Part shown: piece by piece, positions 46,578 to 55,849 of the stretch
Layout: the number at the start of each line of letters is the position of its first letter
Numbering within the stretch: position 1 is the first letter of the stretch
NCBI RefSeq assembly: GCF_000969885.1
Contig: NZ_CP009501.1
Span: forward strand, 1,054,001 to 1,118,000
Reading direction: 5' to 3'
DNA length: 64,000 nt
Source of the DNA: Methanosarcina thermophila TM-1
GTDB lineage: Archaea > Halobacteriota > Methanosarcinia > Methanosarcinales > Methanosarcinaceae
The notes under the pieces: model-generated
Told to the model about the DNA's origin: nothing
Seen by the model: only the letters and a program-made list of their open reading frames with translations
Database searches by the model: none
Made by a program: the position numbers and the translations under genes

Positions 46578-47447
46578 ATGAACAAATTAGTTATATTCTT
46601 GCTCATAGCGAGCCTGCTTAGCGCTTTAGGGGGTGCGGCTGCCTTCTATTGCAATTCAGAGGTTTTAGATGTTTCCGAAAAAGCCTGCAATAATACCGAG
46701 AGCAAGCACTTAGCTTCACCACAGGATAACTGTAATGAGACCAGAAATAATTCATCCCTGATAGAGACTGAAATTGTAAATATTACAAGCGGGTCTAAGG
46801 TTTATCCGGCTTATACAGCAGTTCCGGCTGAAGAAGGAAATTACCCGGCTATAGTACTTATTCACTCATTCAGAGGTTTCGAGCCCGGCTATCAGACTAT
46901 GGTAGACAGAATGGCTGAAGACGGATATTTTGTGATTGCTCCTTTCTGGCAGACCCACTCCGAAGCTCCTTCGGACGCCGAAGTGGAAGCCCTTATCAGG
47001 AACAGCACAGCTTACCTTGAGACAAGGGACGAGGTAGACCCCGAGAAATTAGGGCTTACGGGCTTCTGTGCTGGCGGCAGGTATACCATGCTTTTCCTGC
47101 CCCAGATGGATGAGTTCGAATCTGGGGTAGCCTGGTATGGTTTCCCTTACATGGGCGGAACTGAAACCCAGCCCGGCATACCGGCAAACATGACAGACCA
47201 GCTTGATGCGCCTATGCTTATAATACACGGCACAAGGGACCAGTATAGCAATATTACCGATATTTACAGGTATGCCAGTGAACTGGACGCAGCTGATAAG
47301 TATTTTGAGCTGAAGGTTTACCAGGGCGAACTTCATGGTTTTATGCTTACAGAAGATGGAGAACTTTCTGAAAGCTTTGTTGCACAGGACGCATATGAAG
47401 AGATGATAACCTTCTTTGACAGAACATTGAATAATTCGAGCCCGTAA
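46578..47447 (+). CDS. exported dienelactone hydrolase-family protein
   Basis: A 289-residue alpha/beta hydrolase with a signal peptide or anchor (LVIFLLIASLLSALGGAAAF). The triad can be placed: Cys in GFCAGGRY, Asp in HGTRDQYSN and His in GELHGFM, the arrangement of dienelactone hydrolases. A linker rich in N-x-S/T sequons (residues 30-65) suggests that it is glycosylated and acts outside the cell. Substrates may be esters or lactones of environmental origin. A single gene. Confidence 0.85.
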   Translation: MNKLVIFLLIASLLSALGGAAAFYCNSEVLDVSEKACNNTESKHLASPQDNCNETRNNSSLIETEIVNITSGSKVYPAYTAVPAEEGNYPAIVLIHSFRGFEPGYQTMVDRMAEDGYFVIAPFWQTHSEAPSDAEVEALIRNSTAYLETRDEVDPEKLGLTGFCAGGRYTMLFLPQMDEFESGVAWYGFPYMGGTETQPGIPANMTDQLDAPMLIIHGTRDQYSNITDIYRYASELDAADKYFELKVYQGELHGFMLTEDGELSESFVAQDAYEEMITFFDRTLNNSSP

Positions 47448-47748
47448 GAACATCTAACAATTCAACGCTGTAAGAACACCAATAGTTCGACATAGTAATT
47501 TGAGAGGGGCTGTCCTCTCGTTAACAAATTTTATTTTTAATAAGAGACAAACATTTCCTTTTTATAAAAAACGGCTTCTCGTTTTACCTGCAATCCTGAA
47601 GAGTTGCTTTTAATGCCTAACTTTTGTTTCCATTATTCTCAAAAGTAAAGACAACTTTGCAACTCTCGCACACGATTTTTCAAAAAGAAATAATATATCT
47701 TTTATTTTCTATATTATATTATAAAAATCCGCGCAGGAATAAGGGGTT
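47448..47748. other. intergenic region
   Basis: About 300 nt between the hydrolase and the first DUF457 gene. It starts with a short repeat of AACA(T/C)C(T/A)AA(C/T)A and has a strongly AT-rich part near 47680-47725, probably the promoter. No gene seen. Confidence 0.35.
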
Positions 47749-48801
47749 ATGGTAAACGTAATTTCCCATATGGGAGTGGGTCTACTCATAGGTCTGGCTT
47801 TAGGCCTGAAAGGAGACAAGTTGAGAGCCGTAGTGTTATTATCCGTGCTTCCTGATCTGGATTACATCCTGTACTCTGCATTTGTCTTTACCGAAATCAG
47901 TCTGAGCCCTGAGGCTAGAAACCAGCTTTTCTATCTGATCGGGCACAGGGAATTCACGCATTCCGTACTCTTCATTGTCATGGTTACACTTTTTATCTGG
48001 TTTAAGACAAAAGACTGGCTTTTTACTGTCGGAGGATTCCAGTCCCTTTTCTTCCACTCCTACCTGGATTACGTTACAAGCTGGAAAATGCGTCCTCTCT
48101 ATCCCTTCAGTACAGATACGTCTATTATGAGAGCCGTTTATTTCTTTGACCCCCTGTTAAATTTACTTCCTCTCCTGCCTCCCTTCATTGTGATTATGGG
48201 AAGTTTGAGCAACATGAAAAAAATCAACGGGAAAATAAGAAGCTTCTGCACGTTAATATCAAATATCGATGATAAGCTCTATTCCTCTCTAATTCTTCTG
48301 TTACTAGTCTGGCTAACCTTCATGCCGATTTCAAAAGCTTTCCTGATCAACCATATTTCCGAGATCGAAGAAGCCGAAATAAGCTACCAGAGTACCTATC
48401 CCGAATCCGTGGATAAGTTCCTGACAGCGTACTCATATAACTCTACACATTATAAAGTCCTCAGAGTAGGTTATCTCTCAGGGATCGAGGAAAGCTTCTA
48501 CGTTGAAAAGGTTTCCGTGGAGGGAAACATCTCGGATTTTGAGGATTACATAAAAAGAGCGGAGAATCTGTACAGGGAAGGTGTATCTGATGAAATCGAT
48601 TATCCTGTTTACAGCGTTTCGGGAGATAATAATACGGTAACGGTTACCCTCAGTGATGCAAGAAATCCGTATCTTGAAGAACTGGCTTATTTTAAGTCGT
48701 TTTACAGGTTTATTTTTGACAGGAACAGTACAGAGTATGAAGTCTACGCAGGTATGTATGGGGGACAGGAAGAGAGGCTGGGCAAGAACTGGTATGGATG
48801 A
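47749..48801 (+). CDS. DUF457 membrane-bound metal-dependent hydrolase (copy 1)
   Basis: A 350-residue protein of the YdjM/DUF457 family. The N-terminal half has membrane helices and conserved metal-site candidates: ISHMGVGLL, LPDLDYI, GHREFTHSVLF and FHSYLDYVTS. The C-terminal half (about 200-350) lies after one more helix and is soluble, with VYSVSGDNNTVTVTLSDARNPYLEELAYF, probably exported. Two paralogues follow (49238, 51515), about 60 per cent alike by eye. Substrate unknown; the family has been linked to phospholipid or stress responses in bacteria. Confidence 0.85.
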   Translation: MVNVISHMGVGLLIGLALGLKGDKLRAVVLLSVLPDLDYILYSAFVFTEISLSPEARNQLFYLIGHREFTHSVLFIVMVTLFIWFKTKDWLFTVGGFQSLFFHSYLDYVTSWKMRPLYPFSTDTSIMRAVYFFDPLLNLLPLLPPFIVIMGSLSNMKKINGKIRSFCTLISNIDDKLYSSLILLLLVWLTFMPISKAFLINHISEIEEAEISYQSTYPESVDKFLTAYSYNSTHYKVLRVGYLSGIEESFYVEKVSVEGNISDFEDYIKRAENLYREGVSDEIDYPVYSVSGDNNTVTVTLSDARNPYLEELAYFKSFYRFIFDRNSTEYEVYAGMYGGQEERLGKNWYG

Positions 48802-48904
48802 GCTTCTCAGTCATTACCCTCAAGTAAATAGCCTATGAAAGAATACCATGAGAATCATAGTGTCTTGCCTTCTGTACAGCAGATATCCAAAAGCGTGTCC
48901 TAGT

Positions 48905-49000
48905 TTCCCTTTATACCTGATTGATATTACTGTTCTGATTTACCTTTATACCTGATCGGATTATTATTCTGATTTCCTTTTACACCTATCGAATTACTAT
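48905..49000. repeat. three imperfect direct repeats of about 34 nt
   Basis: Units like TTTACCTTTATACCTGATCG followed by GATTATTATTCTGA occur three times in a row, the third more diverged. They lie in the 436-nt spacer between DUF457 copies 1 and 2; the rest of that spacer is AT-rich with no gene. Confidence 0.55.
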
Positions 49001-49237
49001 TTATCAATTCTTTTATATAATATCAGGCGAATATTATAGATGCTTTCTCAGCAAACTATCAAAAAGAGATTACTCAAACTAAATCAGAAAGAGTGCTTGG
49101 AGTACGACATAAAAATCCATGATTTAGATACGCAGTTGGAGAACTGTTAAAATCTGTTAAGAATTATTAGAAAAATTATAGAGATATTACCAAAAACATT
49201 AAAATTTGGCTAAAAAATTTACACAGACGGTAAATTT

Positions 49238-50317
49238 ATGGTAAATACACTTTCCCATCTTGGAGTCGGTCTGCTCCTTTCCTATGCTCTGGGTCTTAAA
49301 GGAAGGAAGAGACTGGTTTTACTCTTTCTTTCTTTACTTCCAGATCTTGACTACTTCACATATTCGGTATTTACGCTCATCAGCGGCAGTGTAAGCCATG
49401 AGGCTCGGAACCAGCTATTCTACCTGCTTGGTCACAGGGAGTTTACACACTCGATTTTTTTTGCTTTCCTTGTCGCACTTCTGATCTGGTTCAGTACTAA
49501 AGACAGACGCTTTACTTTCGGAGGGCTTCAGGCTGTTTTCCTTCATATTTTGCTCGATTATACAACAAGTGCAAAAATGCGCCCCTTCTATCCGTTCAGT
49601 ACCGAGGAGTCAGCTCTCAGAGCCATTTATCCCTTCGACCCAATTCTAAACCTTCTCCCGCTGCTGCCTCTGTATATAGTGGCTTCAGAATTTGTTAAAA
49701 ACAGCTGGAGTACTAAAGACAGGGATACTTGGAACAGGAAGCTTAATGGGTTAAACAGGTTCCATAGTCTTGTGAACAGAAACGAGAAGAAATTCTATGC
49801 CTCCGTAATCCTGGTTCTCCTGCTCTGGATCGTGGTTTTTCCGGTTGCAAAAATCTCCCTGATCAGGCATGTTTCCGATACTGAAGGGACCGAGATAAGC
49901 TACAGGAACACTTATCCAATATCCATCGGCAAATTCCTTGCAGCCTACTCGTACAGTGATACCCATTACAAGCTGATAAAAGTCAGCTACTGGTCAGGAG
50001 TTGAGAAGAGCTTTTATGTCGAAAAAGTCTCAGTAACAGGCAATGTCCCTGACGCCCAGGCATATGCCGAAAGGGCAGGAAAACTTTACAGTGCTTCAGT
50101 ACCCCAGGCAATTGATTATCCCGTGTATTCAGTCTCCGAAGAAAACGGGTTAGTAACCGTGGTTTTGAGCGATGCCAGAAATCCGTACGTTGACAAATGG
50201 CCTTACTTCGATACAGTCTACAGATTCGTTTTTGATAGAGAGAGCGGAGAATATGAGGTATATGAGAGCCATTATGGAAGACCGGAAAAGAAGCTCGATA
50301 AAAATTACTTTGAATAA
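49238..50317 (+). CDS. DUF457 membrane-bound metal-dependent hydrolase (copy 2)
   Basis: A 359-residue paralogue with the same layout: LSHLGVGLLLSYAL, LPDLDYF, GHREFTHSIFF, LHILLDYTTS, then SVLLLWIVVFPVAK-type helix and a soluble C-terminal part with VYSVSEENGLVTVVLSDARNPYVDKWPYF. The sequence is as complete as copy 1. Its own promoter region precedes it. It is convergent with superoxide dismutase, with a bidirectional terminator between them. Confidence 0.85.
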   Translation: MVNTLSHLGVGLLLSYALGLKGRKRLVLLFLSLLPDLDYFTYSVFTLISGSVSHEARNQLFYLLGHREFTHSIFFAFLVALLIWFSTKDRRFTFGGLQAVFLHILLDYTTSAKMRPFYPFSTEESALRAIYPFDPILNLLPLLPLYIVASEFVKNSWSTKDRDTWNRKLNGLNRFHSLVNRNEKKFYASVILVLLLWIVVFPVAKISLIRHVSDTEGTEISYRNTYPISIGKFLAAYSYSDTHYKLIKVSYWSGVEKSFYVEKVSVTGNVPDAQAYAERAGKLYSASVPQAIDYPVYSVSEENGLVTVVLSDARNPYVDKWPYFDTVYRFVFDRESGEYEVYESHYGRPEKKLDKNYFE

Positions 50318-50328
50318 CTCAAATAAAT

Positions 50329-50449
50329 AAAACTGCTTTGAGTGAAGTTGCTTTTAGTGAAGCTGCTTGAGTGAGGCTGCTTCGAGTGAGGCTGCTTTGA
50401 GTGAAACTGCTTTGGGTAAAGCTGTTTTGAGTGAAACTGCTTTGAGTGC
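50329..50449. repeat. tandem array, eight copies of a 15-nt unit
   Basis: The unit is AACTGCTTTGAGTGA with one to three changes per copy, directly after DUF457 copy 2. The flanks also repeat (AACTCAAATAAATA at the start, TGCTCAAATAAATA at the end). It is non-coding in all frames that matter. Confidence 0.75.
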
Positions 50450-50490
50450 TCAAATAAATATAAACTTGCTTTTGATAGAAAAAAGCCTTA

Positions 50491-50527
50491 TTTCCAATTA
50501 CCCTTAAAATAAAAAGGTAATTGGAAA
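50491..50527. terminator. bidirectional terminator between DUF457 copy 2 and sod
   Basis: A perfect 12-bp stem TTTCCAATTACC/GGTAATTGGAAA with a 13-nt loop lies between convergent genes, with T- or A-runs on both sides. Confidence 0.7.
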
Positions 50528-50584
50528 AATTTAATCAGAATGGAACAGACATTTTAAAGACAATTTTTAGACTAGATTTTTCGA

Positions 50585-51196
50585 TTATTTTCTCACTTTC
50601 ATGAAGTATTTGTCAATTTCTTCCCAGTTGATTATATTCCAGAATCCTTCTATGAACTTGCCCCTATCATTCTTGTAATCAATATAGTAAGCATGTTCCC
50701 ACACATCAAGGTCCATGATAATCGGATAATCGGGCACAAGATTTACGTTGTGCTTCTCGATCTGCAAAATCATGAGCCTTTCCGTATCCTTACAGTAGGT
50801 CAAGGCTGCCCATCCGGAACCTTCAACACTTAATGCGACCTGAGAAAACTCCTTTTTAAACCTGTCAAAGCTTCCGAAATTTTCTTTGATCACTTCAGCC
50901 AGTTCGCCGACAGGCTCTTTACTTGAGTTGCTCTCTGGGGTCATCTCCCACCAGAAAAAGTCATGAAGGACATGCCCGCCGAGATTGAATGTCAGAGCTT
51001 TTGCGGCGGCTTTATAATCAAAATCCGTTCCTTCTTTCCTTGCCTTGTCCATCATCTCTATAAGTGAGTTTGCATTGGTCACATAAGCCTGATGATGCTT
51101 GTCGTGGTGAATGCGTAGCTGTTCTTCGGAAATGTAAGGTTCAAGGTCTGAATAGCCATATTTCAAATCTGGTAACTTGTATAACCCTTTAGCCAT
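50585..51196 (-). CDS. sod: superoxide dismutase, Fe/Mn family
   Basis: A 203-residue Fe/Mn superoxide dismutase. The four metal ligands are His in LRIHHDKHH, His in GGHVLHDFFWWEM and the Asp and His of DVWEHAYYIDY. It removes superoxide in the cytoplasm, part of oxygen tolerance. The metal cannot be decided from sequence; methanosarcinal enzymes tend to use iron. A TATA-like TTTAAATA near 51277-51284 suggests a leader of about 60 nt. The gene is surrounded by DUF457 paralogues. Confidence 0.95.
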   Translation of the reverse strand: MAKGLYKLPDLKYGYSDLEPYISEEQLRIHHDKHHQAYVTNANSLIEMMDKARKEGTDFDYKAAAKALTFNLGGHVLHDFFWWEMTPESNSSKEPVGELAEVIKENFGSFDRFKKEFSQVALSVEGSGWAALTYCKDTERLMILQIEKHNVNLVPDYPIIMDLDVWEHAYYIDYKNDRGKFIEGFWNIINWEEIDKYFMKVRK

Positions 51197-51514
51197 GTTG
51201 TTATCCCCTATTCCTGATCAAATACATACTAAATCGCCAGATGGCAATTCCAATGCAGAATATAGTTATACGCCGCATCTATTTAAAGGTAAAAGATGCA
51301 AACTATGAAAGATTCTTGTAGAAACCTATCTGGATTAGTATTAACTCTCTGGATATTATAAGAATATATAAGAATTCGAACTATTTTTATCTTCTGTTAT
51401 TATATCTTCCGCTCATGCCATCTTTTTTCTTTTTGGTTTCCTCTGTTTCTCCAAACCTTTCAATTAAAAATATATATTTTCACAGTTATTTTCTTTAACT
51501 AAGGGATAAAGAAA
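51197..51514. other. divergent promoter region of sod and DUF457 copy 3
   Basis: About 320 nt carrying the promoters of two divergent genes. CTATTTAAAGGT near 51279-51290 (minus TATA) serves sod; ATATATATTTT near 51470 may serve the other gene. No small gene seen. Confidence 0.4.
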
Positions 51515-52597
51515 ATGGTAAACACACTCTCCCACCTGGGAATTGGCTTATTGATCGCTCTTGTCCTCGGCTTCAAAGGAAAAAAGCGAAATGAAGTAGC
51601 TTTCATGTCAATTCTTCCGGATCTGGATTTTATACCATATGCGGTATTTGCCCTCATTGCCGGCAGTTTAAGCCATGAGGCTAGAAACCAGCTTTTCTAC
51701 CTTTTCGGGCACAGGGAATTCATGCACTCCATCCTTTTCATCCTGTTTGTAACGCTTTTGATCTGGCTCAAAACAAAAGACCGCCTGTTCACGGTTGCCG
51801 GGCTTGCAGCCATCCTTTCCCACGTCTACCTCGATTACGCGACAAGCTGGAAGATGCGCCCCTTTTATCCGTTCAGCACTGAAACATCCACTCTCGGAGC
51901 CGTTCACTTTTTCGACCCGCTGGCAAACCTCATTCCTCTGCTGCCCATTTTTATAGTACTCGTGAGCTACCTGAAAAACCGGGGAAAATGGAGCGGGAAA
52001 TTCGAGAATTTCTGTGCCTTTGTCACGAGCAACCGCAGCAAATTCTATACAACCCTCGCAGTCGTGCTTGTAATCTGGCTTGTTGCATTCCTGCCTGCGG
52101 CAAAACTATTTCTTGTGAATTATATTTCTGGCGCGGAAGGAGCAAAAATCAGCTATCAGAATACCTATCCCTCATCCTTCGGGAAATTCATTACCGCATA
52201 TCCCTATAACGCCACCCATTACAAAATCATGGAAGTGAGCTACTGGTCAGGCATCGAAAGAAGTGATTATATCGAGAAAATTAACGTGACCGGCAACGTT
52301 TCCGATGCCGCCGCCTATGCCGAGAGAGCCGGAAAACTCTACAGCACAGCCGTTCCGCAGGAAATCGATTATCCTGTCTACAGCGTTTCGGAAGGAAATG
52401 GATCGGTAACTGTCACGCTGAGCGATGCCAGAAATCCGTACGTTAAGTACTGGGCTTATTTCAAGAAGGTTTACAGGTTCGTTTTTGATAGGGAAAGCGG
52501 AGAGTATGTTGCGTATGCGAGCGATAGGCAGGGAGAGAGGGAGGAGAGATTGGAGGAAAATTGGTTTAGAGATATTTCATCTCTCAAAATCAGTTAA
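51515..52597 (+). CDS. DUF457 membrane-bound metal-dependent hydrolase (copy 3)
   Basis: A 360-residue third paralogue: LSHLGIGLLIALVL, LPDLDFI, GHREFMHSILF (Thr replaced by Met in the HREFTHS motif), SHVYLDYATS, and C-terminal VYSVSEGNGSVTVTLSDARNPYVKYWAYF. The last 21 nt overlap a small convergent frame. The three copies differ mainly in the soluble half. Base composition is slightly GC-richer than the following HD-HSP90 gene. Confidence 0.85.
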   Translation: MVNTLSHLGIGLLIALVLGFKGKKRNEVAFMSILPDLDFIPYAVFALIAGSLSHEARNQLFYLFGHREFMHSILFILFVTLLIWLKTKDRLFTVAGLAAILSHVYLDYATSWKMRPFYPFSTETSTLGAVHFFDPLANLIPLLPIFIVLVSYLKNRGKWSGKFENFCAFVTSNRSKFYTTLAVVLVIWLVAFLPAAKLFLVNYISGAEGAKISYQNTYPSSFGKFITAYPYNATHYKIMEVSYWSGIERSDYIEKINVTGNVSDAAAYAERAGKLYSTAVPQEIDYPVYSVSEGNGSVTVTLSDARNPYVKYWAYFKKVYRFVFDRESGEYVAYASDRQGEREERLEENWFRDISSLKIS

Positions 52598-52759
52598 CTC
52601 ATAATTCCAGAACCAAGGAAAGTCATCAAATGAAAAACCGATAAAGTCTTCATCATGAGAAATAACCCCTAAGTCTTTTGCCTCTTCCCAGTATTGTTCT
52701 ACTGCTTCATAGAACTCATGGAATATTTCTGGGTAATACTTGAGAACTCCAATTAACAT
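52577..52759 (-). CDS. small acidic protein, possible partner of HD-HSP90 gene
   Basis: A 60-residue acidic, aromatic frame (VEQYWEEAKDLGVISHDEDF; FDDFPWFWNYEL) 100 nt downstream of the HD-HSP90 gene on the same strand. Amino acid composition looks real rather than random, but there is no good ribosome-binding site and it overlaps the 3' end of the opposite DUF457 gene. I do not recognise a family. Confidence 0.4.
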   Translation of the reverse strand: MLIGVLKYYPEIFHEFYEAVEQYWEEAKDLGVISHDEDFIGFSFDDFPWFWNYELTDFER

Positions 52760-52860
52760 GTAATTGATATTACTACTTATCTGTAGTTTATAATTAGGTC
52801 TAAAAGATGAAAAATATAATCTACTATATAGATATGATAAACATTCTTCCAGATAATTGG

Positions 52861-55551
52861 TTAACTTATATATTGCCTTTTTAGAAGCTTCATTTTGGGT
52901 TCTCCGCCGTTTAGAAGTCTTGCAAATAGTGGATGAGAAGCGTTGTAAATTACTTCTGTGTCAGCCGCTTTATAGAAGCCTGGAGGATGTACAAAAATTG
53001 GTGCTTTTCCTATTGAACCAATATGTATTTGCTGTATAAACTTGTTATATTTTCTAAAAACAATATTTTCATCACTTTTTTTAGTATTATAAAATGTTTT
53101 GATTACTACTCCTGGTATCGAAGTAATATAAATTTCTGAAGAATCTCCTAAGATTTCATTTAAGAAACTATTTCGCTCCTCTTCACCTTCTTCTTGCATA
53201 AGAAGAATGGTTCTTGGGCCAATAAGACTCTTAGTTTCTTCCAATATTTTAGCGTCAGTTATTTTCTCTGGAAGGTCATTAGCGCCAGTAATTGCCAAAT
53301 TTGTTATATTATCCAGTTCCTTCAAAGTTTTATATTTTCTTTGTCCATCGTCAGAAATAGTTAACAATGGTACATAATTTAAAAAGATTTTTACCAGAGT
53401 ATTCTTAGATTTTTCACAATAATATAAGCCTTTATATAATAATGATCCCGATAAACTCAGGATCTCATCTTCTAATAGTTCATTAACTTTTTCGATATAC
53501 TGTTCAACTGAACTTGAATCATTAGTAGTCTTCAAATATTTCTCGAGTCCCTCTAAAATATTTTGCTCTATTTTACCAATAAATTCATAATATTTCTCAT
53601 CCATAATTACATGTGATCTACTGGGAGATAATGATAATTTAGACTGGCCGGAGATGTTTATTGATGCTTGAATGGCTGCCTTGTAAGATAGCCGTCCAAG
53701 TGGGAATTCGCTACTGGGGATTGCAAATCCCCTTTGAGCGATAATACTTAGAACAGTAGGTTTTAAAAAATTAGGTTTAACAACGTATAGTTTTCCCTCT
53801 ATGCCCTCCTTTTTATCATCGAATGAAACTTCAAAGTGTTCTTTCACGACGTTTTTACTTCTTATTTTTTCCCCTGGTAAAAGAGGTTCATATTTGCTCT
53901 TTCCTTTGTCAGTATTAATTTCTATCTGATATTCTATGAAAGGAGCTATTTCTGAAATTGTCTTTACTAATGTCTCGGCGGAAAATGGATGATTGGGTTT
54001 TAAATACAAAGTTATCTTTGTTCCATACTTAGAACGATTAGATTGCTTTCTTATAAAATAATCATAAGCTGTTGGAATCTCAAAATATATTGGTTCAGAG
54101 GGATTAAACTCTTCTTCAAACGTTTTCCTTCTACTCTCAACAGTAAACTTATCGGCAACCATAAAGACTGATAAAATACCTATTCCGAATTCACTTACTG
54201 GATCTACATCTACATTCTTTTGCCGAAACTCTGGACTCTGGTAGTAACTTCTACCGACTCTCATGAAATAATTCTTAAATATTTTTTCATCCATCCCTAT
54301 GCCATTGTCTTCAATAATCAATTCGTTATTTCTCAAAGAGACTTCTATAGAAGGTTTATATCCATTTCCTTCTCTTTTTTCTAGAGACTCTCTATAACGT
54401 ACGGCATCTACAGAGTTCTGTAGAAGCTCTCTAAGTGCTACAATCGGATTTCTATAGAGTCCTTCTCCCATCAATAAGTCAAGTACTCTACGATAATCAA
54501 GTTCAAAACGGAAATCACAGTATTCATAGCCAATAGAATGAATCTCTGCATCAACTGGCTCAGAAAGTTTAAGTATATACTTATCCTCTAAATTGTCTCT
54601 GTAACTTGAGACTAATCGATAGCTATCTTCAATTTCCTTATCGATTTCTTTTATGAATTTTCTAAGTGTTCGTTCCTGTTCTGGATGTTTACAATTAGCT
54701 ACAATTTTTATCTTCTCAGGTGTAATTTGAAATCCGGTTATAGAGAGATGTTTTTTCCACTCTTTGATACTAACCTCGTCTTTTGGATTTATGTAGTAGA
54801 ATAAATGTCTCGGAGTTCTCTCGGGATCTACATCCAAAATATCAGCCAATCGAAATATTACAGCTAAATACTGAACATTTACTAGTTTATTCAGTACGAC
54901 AGTATCATTTGGCCAAGATTTAGTATTATACAAAGCTTTTACTGGAAGCTCATGACTGTCACATACCGCCCTTACCAAGTTACCATATGGAATGTTTTTC
55001 CATGAAATTTCAGAATCCAATTTATATTCATCGATTATTTTGTGTGCGCGTTGAACGTGATTTTTTCGAAGAAAATCAGTAAAAGCTTTGTTTTCAATAG
55101 CAAGCACTACTTCATAATCACTATTGTTTTTCGCTTCCTCCAACTTTCTGTATAGTTCTTCATTTGAGGTTAAATGTTTTTTAAATTCACTAGTTTTAAC
55201 TATCTGCTTCCGCTCATCAGAAGATGAGATCATTCCTATATCATGAAGATAGGCAGCATAAATAAGTATGGAAATCTCAATAGTGTTTAATTGTTTAAGA
55301 GTTTCACAAGGTATTATTTTGTCCATATTTTCAATTACATGAACGCTGTGATTAGCATTATGCAATGTGAATTCAGGCATGTTTTCTGGAACTCTTTCTA
55401 GCAAAGGAGCAGCCTTGCGAACAACTGAAATTATATTTTGTGAAATCTCATAATCTTCGAATGAGGTCTCTTTCGATTCTTCTTTCTCTTTCTCACGAAG
55501 CTTTTTAAACAGAACAGTTTGTTTTAACCTGAGAATCGCATCTTCAGACAT
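52861..55551 (-). CDS. HD-domain + HSP90-type ATPase fusion
   Basis: An 896-residue two-part protein. Residues about 60-250 form an HD metal phosphohydrolase: H64/H68 in HNANHSVHV, H103-D104 in LHDIGM, H200 in CDSHE and D237 in RLADILD. Residues about 355-700 are a GHKL/HSP90-like ATPase: ALRELLQNSVDAVRYR (E375, N379, D382), IEDNGIGMD, SEFGIGILS and YGTKITLYL. The C-terminal 200 residues are unassigned. It is AT-rich compared with its neighbours, suggesting acquisition. Related HD-ATPase fusions are thought to act in prokaryotic conflict or stress responses; that role is inferred. GGAGCAG precedes the ATG. Confidence 0.85.
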   Translation of the reverse strand: MSEDAILRLKQTVLFKKLREKEKEESKETSFEDYEISQNIISVVRKAAPLLERVPENMPEFTLHNANHSVHVIENMDKIIPCETLKQLNTIEISILIYAAYLHDIGMISSSDERKQIVKTSEFKKHLTSNEELYRKLEEAKNNSDYEVVLAIENKAFTDFLRKNHVQRAHKIIDEYKLDSEISWKNIPYGNLVRAVCDSHELPVKALYNTKSWPNDTVVLNKLVNVQYLAVIFRLADILDVDPERTPRHLFYYINPKDEVSIKEWKKHLSITGFQITPEKIKIVANCKHPEQERTLRKFIKEIDKEIEDSYRLVSSYRDNLEDKYILKLSEPVDAEIHSIGYEYCDFRFELDYRRVLDLLMGEGLYRNPIVALRELLQNSVDAVRYRESLEKREGNGYKPSIEVSLRNNELIIEDNGIGMDEKIFKNYFMRVGRSYYQSPEFRQKNVDVDPVSEFGIGILSVFMVADKFTVESRRKTFEEEFNPSEPIYFEIPTAYDYFIRKQSNRSKYGTKITLYLKPNHPFSAETLVKTISEIAPFIEYQIEINTDKGKSKYEPLLPGEKIRSKNVVKEHFEVSFDDKKEGIEGKLYVVKPNFLKPTVLSIIAQRGFAIPSSEFPLGRLSYKAAIQASINISGQSKLSLSPSRSHVIMDEKYYEFIGKIEQNILEGLEKYLKTTNDSSSVEQYIEKVNELLEDEILSLSGSLLYKGLYYCEKSKNTLVKIFLNYVPLLTISDDGQRKYKTLKELDNITNLAITGANDLPEKITDAKILEETKSLIGPRTILLMQEEGEEERNSFLNEILGDSSEIYITSIPGVVIKTFYNTKKSDENIVFRKYNKFIQQIHIGSIGKAPIFVHPPGFYKAADTEVIYNASHPLFARLLNGGEPKMKLLKRQYIS

Positions 55552-55849
55552 TTATCTGCTCCTTTTCTGCTTGCAAATCCTTTAAACATATAACCTGATT
55601 TATTTTTTGTTTTTATCTTTGTATATTAGTTCAATACTTTCACTTCTTTTCGGTCTCCGTCGCCTGCTCTGCAGGCGTGTACCAACCCTGTTTTAAGAAT
55701 CGCCAAATCTTAAACCGACACTGAATAATGAATATTCTGAAAAATCATTCCTTTAACGCCTTATTATTAGAAGTGTTTCAAAGTAGTTCGTTTTCTGGAA
55801 AAATTTAATCTATGTGTACAAACATTTAAACTAATATGGAAGTGTTAAT
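55552..55849. other. divergent promoter region
   Basis: About 300 nt between the HD-HSP90 gene and the Yip1 gene. A short GC-rich patch (GGTCTCCGTCGCCTGC...) at 55645-55685 differs from the AT-rich rest. No gene seen. Confidence 0.35.

Noticed and set aside
48905-49000. Possible CRISPR array
   Set aside because: The repeats are imperfect and contiguous, without unique spacers; no cas genes are present.
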